Assembly (NCBI GenBank): GCA_905250125.1
Contig: CAJNOL010001099.1
Coordinates: forward strand, 1 to 64,000
Direction of reading: 5' to 3'
Source: Rotaria sordida
Taxonomy: Eukaryota; Rotifera; Eurotatoria; Philodinida; Philodinidae
DNA length: 64,000 nt
Shown piece by piece: positions 24,049 through 33,805 of the stretch. Each line of letters starts with the position of its first letter. Position 1 is the stretch's first letter. Below the pieces are notes generated by a model. The model had not been told where the DNA came from. It was given only the letters and a program-made list of their open reading frames with translations, and ran no database searches. A program made the position numbers and the translations under genes.

Positions 24049-27000
24049 ATGTCATCTAACAGAGGTACAAATAAAACAGTTCACGTATTTAGTTTACGTT
24101 TCAATCAAGATTCAAGTATGTGATATAGAAAGTTTTCTTAGTATTATGTGCATATCGAAGTAATAAAAAAATATCGAAATGAAAAAAACAATAATATTCT
24201 TTTTAGTTTTTCTTCTATAATTTCTACTGTTAATATGATACAGAAAAACGAGTCACTTGAATTGATTGTCTTTATGTTTATGCAAGCGGAATATCACATT
24301 CATTATTCTATTTTTATAAGTATATTAAAATATTTCGATTACAATTTACCATTATTCCATATTATGGCTGTTTCTAGAATCAAGAAGAAAATTTTTTAAC
24401 CGACTAACCGCTTTTGAATTAAGACTATGTGCATTATGTAGATTCAAATGAGCTATGAATATTGTGATCTCCCTCAGGGATACTAGGAAAACTCTGTTTC
24501 AGATTTCGACTTGAAACAGATCTTTTGATTTACTGCTATCCTGAAATAAGAATATCGAATCCGTCGGTTTATAAGAATGATGTAAAGGACACGCTAAACT
24601 AATCTCGTTAAGACTTGTTTCAAGTCAAAATTCGAAAAAGTGTTTCCTGCTATGTCTGAGAAGAACTAAAGCATTCATTTATTTGGGTTCATATAATGCA
24701 CATACTTTCGATTCAAACGCAAGTTATCAGTTGGAGGACTTTTCTCGTTAGTAAGACTAAAATAAACTCAACAGAATTCAAATCTAGAAGTCTGTTCTGT
24801 AGAGTTACGATAGCTTTGCTGGATGCATATCGTAGGATAGGATATTGGAAGTAAAACTTGAACAATGAATGGTTGAACTGGAATATTTTTTTTAATAAAT
24901 AGATCTCGTGATCTTAAAATATCTGAAAAGTCTCATTCAAAATGGCTGCTTTCTTCTATGAAATATTCAATATCGAAAATCTAATTGATTTTTGAACGTT
25001 GAATATTTTAAGAAGAAAGCTGCCATTTTCATTGAAATTTTTACAATTTTCGTAGGATTATGAAATTTATTTATTAGCAAACATTTTAGATCAAAAGTTC
25101 TCTGTTCAATTTTCTTGTCAATACTCTGTTCTATGGTAAAAATCTTTTAAAATTATTGTAGCTGCTGTTAAAAATATCTATGGATTCAAATCATTCTTAT
25201 CTAGAAAGTCTTCTCTAAAGGCTTAAAATTGATAAATCATTTCGAATGGCTCTCTCGTAAGCGTCTCCTAAAAATAAAAACTAGTACTCATTGACTACTT
25301 AGCGAATGATAAATCAAAAATTCTTAGTATTTTACTAGAACATTTACAAGTCATAACCTAAATAAACAGTGAAATATTAAAAATAATTTATTAGGTTGTT
25401 TTATTTGTACAACATATAATGGTATTCATATTTTTAATGTTGAACCACTTACTCAAAAATGTTATCTAGGTAATAAACGTTATAAATAACTTTCTCTTAA
25501 TTATTATTTGCAATTTATATTTAGATGTTGGTCCTACTACTTATGCTGAAATGCTTTATCGTACGAATTTAATTGCTTATGTACCAGCAGAACATGCCAC
25601 TGGATTACCATCACATGTTGGTAAGAAGAAAAATATTTATTATTATTATTATTATTATTTTTTTCAAATTAAAATATATTTTAGTTAATATCTATGATAA
25701 TCAACGTAAAGCACATGTACTTGAACTTAGCTTTAATTCATCGGTTATTTCTATACGAATGTCACGAACAAGGTTTAAAATATATAATATATGTTAGCGT
25801 TCAATCTCAGATTTGCCTAGCAAACTTCGAAATAGTAAAAAAAAAAAAAGAAGTTAATTCATATCTCGATTGCGAATGCAGCAGTAGAGCGAAGAGAACA
25901 AGTACATTCATACCTACATATACCCTTTTTTGAAAATACAATTTCATGTGGTATAGTTAATTTTTGTTGTAATTTAATATGTTAGTCGATCCGAGATTGG
26001 ACACTAATATATTTCTTTTCTTTAGTTTATGTTTTGGTTTTTTTTTTTGTTACACAGACTTTTAGTAATACTTGTGGACAAAATACATATTTTTTCTTTC
26101 CCTTCTAAATGTCGACTTTTACATACAATTCATACAAGAGCAAATCCGAGAGGTTTATTTTATAATAATTGATTTTTATTAATTAAAAAATATCTATGTT
26201 TATTATCTCAGGTCTTTGTGAATTATCGAATAATAATGGATCATTGATTGTTTTTCCTTCGAATGCAAGACCTACAGGCGGTCTTATTCAAATATTAGTA
26301 AGCATAGCAAAAAATGTATTATAAATTGTTGATGAATCCATTGAAAGTTTTATATTGCTGACATTTGTTCTAATTTTTTCAGAATAGTATAATGAAAAAA
26401 TCGATGTTTATTTTCGATATGTGTAGCATCGAATAAAGCTTGAAATTATTTGTTGTACGCATCAACCTTTGTGCAATGAGCATATCTAATTTAATGATTT
26501 ATAAATAGAATAGAGAAATAGAGTCTTAGACTAATGCGACTTTTTTTTTCTCTTCTCCCACATATGCTTTGAAGTACGTCAGAATATTCTATCAGATTTC
26601 AAATCCCTATTTAGAATATTATTATAGTACAGAAATTATTATCATGAATAGAAATGTCATTTATATTATAACTGAAAAAACAATTAATCTTAAATTAGAT
26701 AATCGATAAAAGTCTATTCTCTTCTTTTATTTCCTTCAAACAAACAAAAATGTACACATCTTATTTGAAGTTGATTGACATGAGTATACTTTTGTATCAT
26801 ACGCGTGTACAGACTGACTTTTAATGTATGTGTGCATAAGTGTCATATAGCGCACACATACTTTTTAATGCTAATATTCATTTAAAAAAAAAAGAAAAAA
26901 GAATAACGAAAGAGACAGATTTTTCTTTCCGTATGATAATGACGGCATCAAATAACTTGCTTGATTCTGTATACTTTTGTGATTAGTGAAAAAAGACGAC

Positions 27001-30000
27001 AAATTCAATTTTTTTTTTTGTGCACATTATGATTATCAATTATATGACATGGTTTTTTATTTATAATACGCGTGTCATCTTTCTGTTTTGTATTCTAATG
27101 ACAAAATACAGCAGGTAGCTGGGAAAGAAAGAAGGTAACCAGATGCGCCACGGATGAAATAACATAATTGGCAAATGATTATATGTTATAGGAAACATTC
27201 TAGATGATCATTAGTGCATCACTACTTTTATAGAACTAAAAAAAATTGCTTTTTTTTGTCATCACTCTACCATATGCTAATCTGATGCGCACGTTTATAC
27301 TCAGTTTTCAGTGATGAAAATTAATTAAATTCATTACTTATCAAACAAAACAAAAAAACTTCCATTGACCAATAATTTCTTTCTTTTTTATTAACAGACT
27401 AGAAAGACCGAAAAAGAAAAAAAAAGTGTTGTTTGGTTCGTTCTTTTTTTGTTGATTAATGATGAATAAATGTTGAATTGTTCGTTGGTAGTGAAGTATT
27501 TATTGATGATGATGGTGTCGTTGCAAATAAACCATGAGAATATACAGAACCAGCAGCAAAATATGCAGCTTGATTCAATAATGATGTTTGAAGATCTTGA
27601 CTAATAATTAAAAAGAAAACAATTGACATTTTCAATATTTCATTAAGTGAAAAGTGGTTAGGTTGTAAATGTGCCATGACTATTAGATATATAAGACGGA
27701 TAATGTTCGAGATAAGTGGCAATTTTTCTTTTTTACTTCTCTTATTTTGAAAAGGGCATAACTTACGTTCGTGGTGTACGATCTCTTTGTCGTCGATTTT
27801 TAAACCAATTACTAACTTGTGTTAATGTTAAACCAGTTTTTTTTGCTAATAAACGTTTTTCATTTGGTGTTGGATAACGATTTTGTCTATAACATTCTTT
27901 TAATGCTTGTCGTGATTTTTCTTTAAAACAATAAATTGTTTCTTCACCATCCCATATAGATTTTGGTAATGGATATTTTCGTCTTATACGATATTTATCA
28001 ACAGCACCTAATGGACGACCACGTATTTTTTGTGCTTCCATATAATGTGCTTTATACCATAATTGTTGTAATTCTGAATGATGATGACTATCAAATGTAT
28101 GTGATTCTAATAAATAATATAATTCACGAAATTTTGATTGATGATAATAAATAATTGCACGTGCTTTTAATATACTATCATGTTGATGTATTAATACAGC
28201 ATCAGGTGATGAAGATTTTAATGGTAATAATTGTAAAAGTTTAATTAATTTATCAATTTTACCACTTTGTTGAATAGCTTCGCATACACAAGCTAAATGA
28301 TCAATTGTTAAAGTTATTGTTTGTTCAATACTATTATTATTATTATTATTATTTGGTAATTTAAGAATAATTGGATTTTGTAGAAGAGTATTATTTGTTG
28401 TAGGTGATGATGTTAATGTTGAATTTGATGAATCATCGTTCTCAATTTTTGTTGAAATATTGGATTGAGATATATAATGATTTGGATAATAAGATGGATA
28501 AACATTGGATGATGTTGCAGAAAAATTATGATGATGATGATGATAATCGTATGCTGAATGATGATAAGAGGAGCTTGGTGTGCTCGATTTCATCATATTT
28601 AGAGAGAACGGAGATGATGATGATGATGATGATGATATATAGACACAAATTCTCGCCTTTCACATACTCGAGTAATATGATCAAATGTATTGTTATACTT
28701 TCTCTCGTTCGATGATAAGAAAAAAAAACAGACAAGAAACAAAAAAAAAGGTGATTGGTTAAAAAAACGTATTGGTCGAATAAGAAAAAAAAAAGTAGTC
28801 TTGTTCATAGTTTTTTTTTTTCACTATGCTGAATGATTAAGTATGTTCTTCAGACAGATGAAAGAGAACCAGTAATTTTCCACTTGGCGTAGACTATTTA
28901 GTTGTTATTAAAAAAAAAAATTTTTTCAAAGTTATGGGAAAATTGAAGTATGCATACGGCATATATTGGATGATTAGAAAATGATGAATAAGTGTTCACA
29001 GTAATCTTGATTGAGTACATCTCTTCTTTTTTTTTCTTGCCAATTGAAAAAAAGTTGATTATAAAAGATATTCGACGATTGTAAAATTCTCTTGTTTTTT
29101 TTTTTATTTGAATCGATGTTACTTATATGATTCCTTATATGAGGGTGAATAATTCTAAACTTATTCTTAATCGATATCGATACTACTTTGGTCATGAATG
29201 ATATTGTTATTTGAAATCGAAAACATAAAATTTTAACATTATCTTGTTCATATCCTTCTTTTTTACAACCTATAAACACTTTCTATGTTCTCTTCTTTTT
29301 TAGCACTTTTGCGGACAAATACTATATATATATATATATCATTTTGCATTCGATCATAAAAATTACCGGATATTATTGAAATAGATATTTTATATACTGA
29401 TAGGTTAAACTCACATTATACATCTAGAGATGTGCAGGACGAAGATTTTTAGTTTTAGCCCTGATTTTGGCCACGACAAAGAAAAAACTATTTCAGAATT
29501 TATTTGTATTAGATCTAAAAAAAAAATGTCTTAATGATACCCCCCTCTTTTTTGACAAATTCTGGTTCTCGAAGAGGGTACAACTGATCTGCATGAAATT
29601 TTTACCACAGACACTTGGAAATATTCTCCAGAGATGAAATCAGCCTTTTTCGTTGATAATTTTCATATTTCGACTTATGAAGTCTTGAACACCAGCAACC
29701 CGATTCTGGATCTAAAACTTTATGTATTTCTCTCATAAAAAAGAAGCTTAAATCACTCCTGAGATATAGTCTAAGGTATCTCAAAAAAATTTTCAGCCTG
29801 ATTGGACAAAATTAGACGAGAGTCCTATGGAAAACTAGAATTTTCTCGAAAAACTGTGGAAACCTCGTTTACAACTTTTTTCCCTCGAACATGGATCTCC
29901 TTATTTTAGGTGCTCTTTCTGTAGTAAAAATTTCATACAGATCGGTTGTACTCTCGTTGAGAACTAGAAATGGCCAAAAATAGAGGAGAACATCCTTAAA

Positions 30001-31866
30001 TACTCATGTTTTGATGAAGGCTTCTTCCATCTTCAAAATCGATTTTCGATATAGCGCACGGAATCTCTCTAGAACTTTTCACAAATGTTGGATCCATAAA
30101 AGTAAACTTAAGAACTTTGATTACCTCTGCAAACTCCAGCATTCAGTAGTTTTCTAGATATCAAGACCCAAAATGGACCCTCGATCTATACAAATATTTT
30201 TCACTATAATTCAAGATGTAGAAGTGAGAAGTGTTTTTTTTTTTGAAAGAGAACTGTTTGCCCCTTCGGATGAGAAGAAAGGACTTTTTATTGTTACTCT
30301 CTTTAACTTATGGTGGTGTTGAAACATGTAAAATCTTGAATAGCTATTAGAGATTTTCTATAGACCTAGAGCCTATTTAAAAAATCTCTTCTCCTGATCC
30401 AAAGAAGTATCAAATGCCCCAATAAACAAAAAAACCGCAACTCTCTATAATGAAGTATACTTGAAAAAAATTTGTTCGGAGTCTGATCATCAGCATAAAA
30501 TCAATTTTGAGAAAAATGCAAACATGATATGCCAATGGTGTTTATAGTTACTACAGCCAGCGCCAGAATCTTTAAAGAAAAAAAAACTCTTTAAAATAAA
30601 TCATTTTTCGACGAAAATCGACTTTTTGAAGGGAGAAACCTTCACTTAGCCGAACAATATCATTTTTTTTGGTTATCTCTTCGAAATTTTGCTTCGATTA
30701 CTATGAATTATAACGTAATTCGTTAAAAACCATAGAAAATTTCGTTAAAATTTTGAGTTCTAGTTCAAATAACTTTTTTCTCTCATAATTTTAGTTCCGG
30801 TAAATGTTTATTTTTGGGTCTTGCATATCTCTATAGACATCCAACGAGTGATTCCGTTTTCAAGATTAAGCTTTTTTTTTAATCAATGTAAATGATAGTA
30901 TTGAAATGAGAATAAAGACCAATAAATAACATGTTAATACTGTTTTCAAATAGGTTCAAGAACATGCTTTTTTCCATCGTTCTCATCTACGGACTTATAT
31001 TCTCAGATAGTAGAGACTTTCATTACATGATTTCAAAATTCAATGATTACATTAAAATAGAATAATTATTTTTGATTGTAACATAAGTTGATTGAATATA
31101 CTTGTGAACCAATTCTATAGTTTCGATTAAACTAATGAGCAATAAGCCATATATATATGACTGATAAAAGTAGTCTTTTAGTTTTTTTTATTGTTTCGTA
31201 ATTTAACCTTTCGTTTTATTAATATTTACGAAATTCCAAGATTATTAAAATAGGAATTTCAACACTAAATTTTATTTAATTAGAATATGGATGAATTTGA
31301 AAATGAAATGTCTCATAATTCACGTATAATTCAAGCTCATAAAAGTGAATTAGCAGCAATCACTCTCAGTTCTACTAGTAATCTATTAGCTACTGCTGCT
31401 AAACGGGTAAGTTTAATAAAATAATAAAAAGATTTTTTTAATATTTTTTAATTTTTAATAGGGCACTCTTATACGTATATTTTTAACAACAGGATTATGT
31501 GAAAAAATTTTTGAATTTCAACGTGGTTCAGATACAGCTGATATTTATAGTCTTGCATTTAGTTGTAATTCAGATTTTTTATGTGTATCAAGTGATACGG
31601 GTACTGTACATGTATATAGTGTGCGTGATCCAAAATTAAATCGAAAGGCTACATTTCAATATGCATTAAATGAAATTTATGGTGATTTATGTAATTTTAG
31701 CGTCAATAATGAACAACCATGTATATGCGCATTTTCAGACCTGAATCATGTTGTTGTAGTAAGCTTTAATGGAACGTTCTATCAACATATTTTAACTTCA
31801 AATGGAAAATGTAGTCGAGAAGTATATGAAATTTATTTAGATGAAAATGATGGATGCAATTTTTGA
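24049..31866 (+). CDS. WDR45: WIPI3/WIPI4-type PROPPIN (WDR45), 8 exons
   Basis: PROPPINs are seven-bladed beta-propellers that bind PI3P and PI(3,5)P2 on nascent autophagosomes and endosomes; WDR45 partners ATG2. Exons are 24049-24115, 25395-25469, 25525-25620, 25685-25772, 26058-26152, 26212-26297, 31284-31406 and 31462-31866, giving 344 residues. Family signatures are [20 protein letters not shown] (first blade), [76 protein letters not shown] and a C-terminus with [22 protein letters not shown]. The lipid-binding F/L-RRG motif is FQRG at 229-232, so the first Arg is Gln. Exon 1 starts 7 nt after a strong acceptor motif, 178 bp past PI3K-C2. Intron 6 (4986 bp) contains a SIX gene on the other strand and a hAT-like element. 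Confidence 0.92.
24397..24733. mobile_element. MITE family A, copy 2, in WDR45 intron 1
   Basis: The left TIR (aaccgactaaccg, then aagactatgtgcattatgtag) and the right TIR read in reverse (caactgataacttg, then agtatgtgcattatatg) match each other and those of copy 1. Shared internal blocks include gagctatgaatat, gatactaggaaa and gatcttttgatttac. At 337 bp it has no ORF of note. Divergence from copy 1 is substantial, so neither copy looks recent. Confidence 0.78.
24894..25074. repeat. Foldback palindrome in WDR45 intron 1
   Basis: Left arm aaatggctgctttcttct and right arm agaagaaagctgccattt pair around a centre near 24983; adjoining gaaatattcaat pairs with gttgaatatttt. Outer parts (aataaat...atttatt) extend the match to about 90 bp per arm with more mismatches. 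It sits about 160 bp after the second MITE copy. Confidence 0.75.
27456..28596 (-). CDS. SIX4: SIX4/5-class homeobox transcription factor
   Basis: SIX proteins bind DNA through a SIX domain plus homeodomain and act with EYA co-activators in sensory organ, muscle and gonad development. Exon 1 is 28596-27767 and exon 2 is 27600-27456, joined at GTAAGT/TTAG into 324 residues. The N-terminus is Ser/His/Asn-rich. The SIX domain spans about 95-208 ([60 protein letters not shown]). The homeodomain spans about 212-271 ([50 protein letters not shown]). Homeodomain residues ALKE, QNRYP and LAKKTGL favour SIX4/5 over SIX1/2 or SIX3/6. The tail after the homeodomain is short (about 50 residues) compared with vertebrate SIX4. 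The gene lies wholly inside WDR45 intron 6, antisense. Confidence 0.93.
28614..28636. repeat. (GAT)n microsatellite before the SIX gene
   Basis: About eight GAT units lie 18 bp upstream of the SIX start codon, in the presumed 5' UTR. Trinucleotide runs of this kind are common nearby and also encode the Ser, His and Asn tracts of the protein. Confidence 0.7.
29425..30833. mobile_element. hAT-like transposon remnant in WDR45 intron 6
   Basis: The left terminus TAGAGATGTGCAGGAC and the right terminus read in reverse, TAGAGATATGCAAGAC, match at 14 of 16. They are flanked by tatacatc (29417-29424) and tagacatc (30834-30841), an 8 bp target duplication with one mismatch. TAGAG-type ends plus 8 bp duplications are typical of the hAT superfamily. 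The 1409 bp interior has no transposase frame. It contains an inverted pair, gtacaactgatctgcatg (near 29579) against catacagatcggttgtac (near 29935). It is non-autonomous or decayed. Confidence 0.75.
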
Positions 31867-32155
31867 TAGGAAATCTATTTATTATTTTCTTTTCTTTTTC
31901 TGTTTATTTTATTTATGTATACTTTGTGTTTTCTTTATTCACAATAATGAGAAATAAACAGTGTCACGAAGAAGAAAATAAATCAAAGATTTGTTATAGG
32001 AAATCTTGAAAATTTTAGTTTTATATAGGGAATGTTTATTGAAAAGATTATTATGTTGTTTTCTTTCGTAGCCCTAAGTGCATGGGGGAAACAGCTGATT
32101 AGGAAGTCGATAATCGCCCTAATCGCTCCCTAATCATTCCTAATTAAGTATGATT

Positions 32156-32580
32156 CAGGGATGCAACAATACCAATACCATTTGATATTGGCAAGTATTG
32201 ACAGTGATAGGTATTGGTCGGTAGTGGTATTTGTTATGGACCGTATGTCAAGAAAAATCAAATTCGAAAATTTCAAGAAACCAATCATATATTCATATTC
32301 CTTTACCCCGAACAACTTCGATTAAACTTTATAGAGAAATCGTTATTTTCGAAAAATAGCTTGTTCGAGACGAAAAAAACAAGGATTTAAAATTAGTTTC
32401 TGCGAATTTTCGAGTTGGATTTTTTTCGTCTGGAACAGACTATTTTTCGAAAATAACGATTTCTCTGGTAAGTTTGATCAAAGGTGTTCGGAGTAAAGGA
32501 ATACGAATCTATAATTTGTTTCTCGAAATTTTCGAGTTTGATTTTTCTTGGCATACTATCAATACCAATGCCCAAGGGAG
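32156..32580. repeat. Foldback element with 136-bp arms after WDR45
   Basis: The left arm 32243-32379 and right arm 32421-32556 are inverted copies around a 41 bp loop. Shared blocks include agaaatcgttattttcgaaa against tttcgaaaataacgatttct, and caagaaaaatcaaa against tttgatttttcttgg. Outer flanks also pair loosely (ggtattg...caatacc). The left edge near 32156 reads cagggatgcaacaatacc, like many hAT termini, but no matching right terminus is visible. It may be a truncated or nested transposon. Confidence 0.75.
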
Positions 32581-32649
32581 AACAAATTGATTTCAATAGC
32601 AGAAATCAATTTGAAACTACTTGAAATCATTCGCTTATAATCACAGTAC

Positions 32650-32965
32650 ATCATAGGGTTGTCTCTGGCAACCAGAGGGTTTGTCAATACGATCTATCAT
32701 TTCGAAAATACAACCTCATGTCCGAACCTTAATTATCAGAGAGAACATGCTTTCTATAATCTGGTTGGTTGTTTCTTTCAACCAATCAAATTTCAAGAGG
32801 GTTTTTCGTTGATAATCAGTGAATCCCGTAGGGTTGTCTTTGTCACATAGCAGGTAGTATTGATAAAACCCTTGATTGACAAAGACAATCTTACGATGTG
32901 CCCTAACTATAAGAGAGAACGAACCTGCTGCAATCTGATTGGCTGAGTGAAACAACCATTCAGAT
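32650..32965 (+). repeat. Diverged tandem duplication of about 150 bp
   Basis: Two adjacent units share agggttgtct, then an aacctta/ccctaac block, then agagagaac, an aatctgrttgg-like block and a terminal caacca. Unit 1 is about 32650-32800 and unit 2 about 32828-32965. Within unit 2, agggttgtctttgtca and tgacaaagacaatct are inverted relative to each other. The overlapping small open frames on both strands come from this repeat and are not taken as genes. Confidence 0.5.
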
Positions 32966-33523
32966 TGCGGCGGGCCTACTCTAGAAATCACTTGACGAGG
33001 TTCGTCTTACTAAAATCGTACGACAAAGGTGCTCATAACAAAAGTCCTAAGATTTGTTATGATACGCATGCAGTTTGATTGTTTCCTGTCGAGCTCAAGC
33101 TGATGAGTGATCTACCAATGAATAGATGTAGATGAGAAATTTTGATTTAGAGAGAGAAGAAGTATCGAATTCAGAACCGATAGTTGCTCGAAAGTTATCG
33201 TTGAAGTCGTTTTTCTTAACGAAGAAAAGACGAATTTGAGTGGATGTATTTGAATGGTGATGCCTACCGAGAAAGACATTCACAAGCACAATTTGTTGAC
33301 TCCTGAAGATGAGGATGTGGGTAAGTCTTCTCTCAACGAATGTCTACACCTTCTCGTTGATGTGCATAAATGAATCATACTTGTTGGCATTGAGGTCATT
33401 TTTTCAAATTTATCTTTCATACTTGTTGATAAAGATAAATAAACACATAACGTCATAAAACGTCATACACATGTATACAATAATTGAGAAGGTACACACA
33501 ATCTTCATATCAACAACCGAAAA

Positions 33524-33805
33524 ATGAGTTCAAGCAAATTAGATATATCTCTCCTATCATCGCAATCTTATTCAACGGTGCACCCTCCTGATTCATCCAC
33601 TAATCCATTTGGAGTTCCGTCTGATGATCCTACTCAACCAACATCTTATCAAAATGATACTAAAACAACTGCAACTTTTGTCGAAAGAGATGATTCTGAC
33701 AGTTGCTGTCACTTCTGTTTAGCATGTTTAGAATGTTGTGCAATGACTGCAGAGTTTTTATATTGTTGTTTATTGTGTGTTCAATGTTTGAGTCAATGTA
33801 AATGA
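33524..33805 (+). CDS. Small Cys-rich protein, function unknown
   Basis: A 93-residue intronless ORF with an ATG, lying alone in a 4.6 kb gene-poor interval. The first 57 residues are Ser/Thr/Pro/Asp-rich and look disordered. The C-terminal third has ten cysteines in about 33 residues, two of them in CC pairs among hydrophobics (CCHFCLACLECC, then FLYCCLLCVQCLSQC). There is no N-terminal signal peptide. The pattern resembles membrane-associated Cys-rich tails and part of the I-mfa (MDFI/MDFIC) domain, but the full I-mfa array is absent, so I do not name it. Codon usage (coding-like third positions) and the aataaa right after the stop support a real gene. Confidence 0.5.
   Translation: MSSSKLDISLLSSQSYSTVHPPDSSTNPFGVPSDDPTQPTSYQNDTKTTATFVERDDSDSCCHFCLACLECCAMTAEFLYCCLLCVQCLSQCK

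Noticed and set aside
27962-28715. Plus-strand frames across the SIX gene
   Set aside because: They are antisense shadows of the SIX coding exon and its GAT run.
32659-32991. Two opposing open frames of 63 and 91 residues
   Set aside because: Both lie in the diverged tandem repeat and share no protein-like conservation; explained by the duplication.
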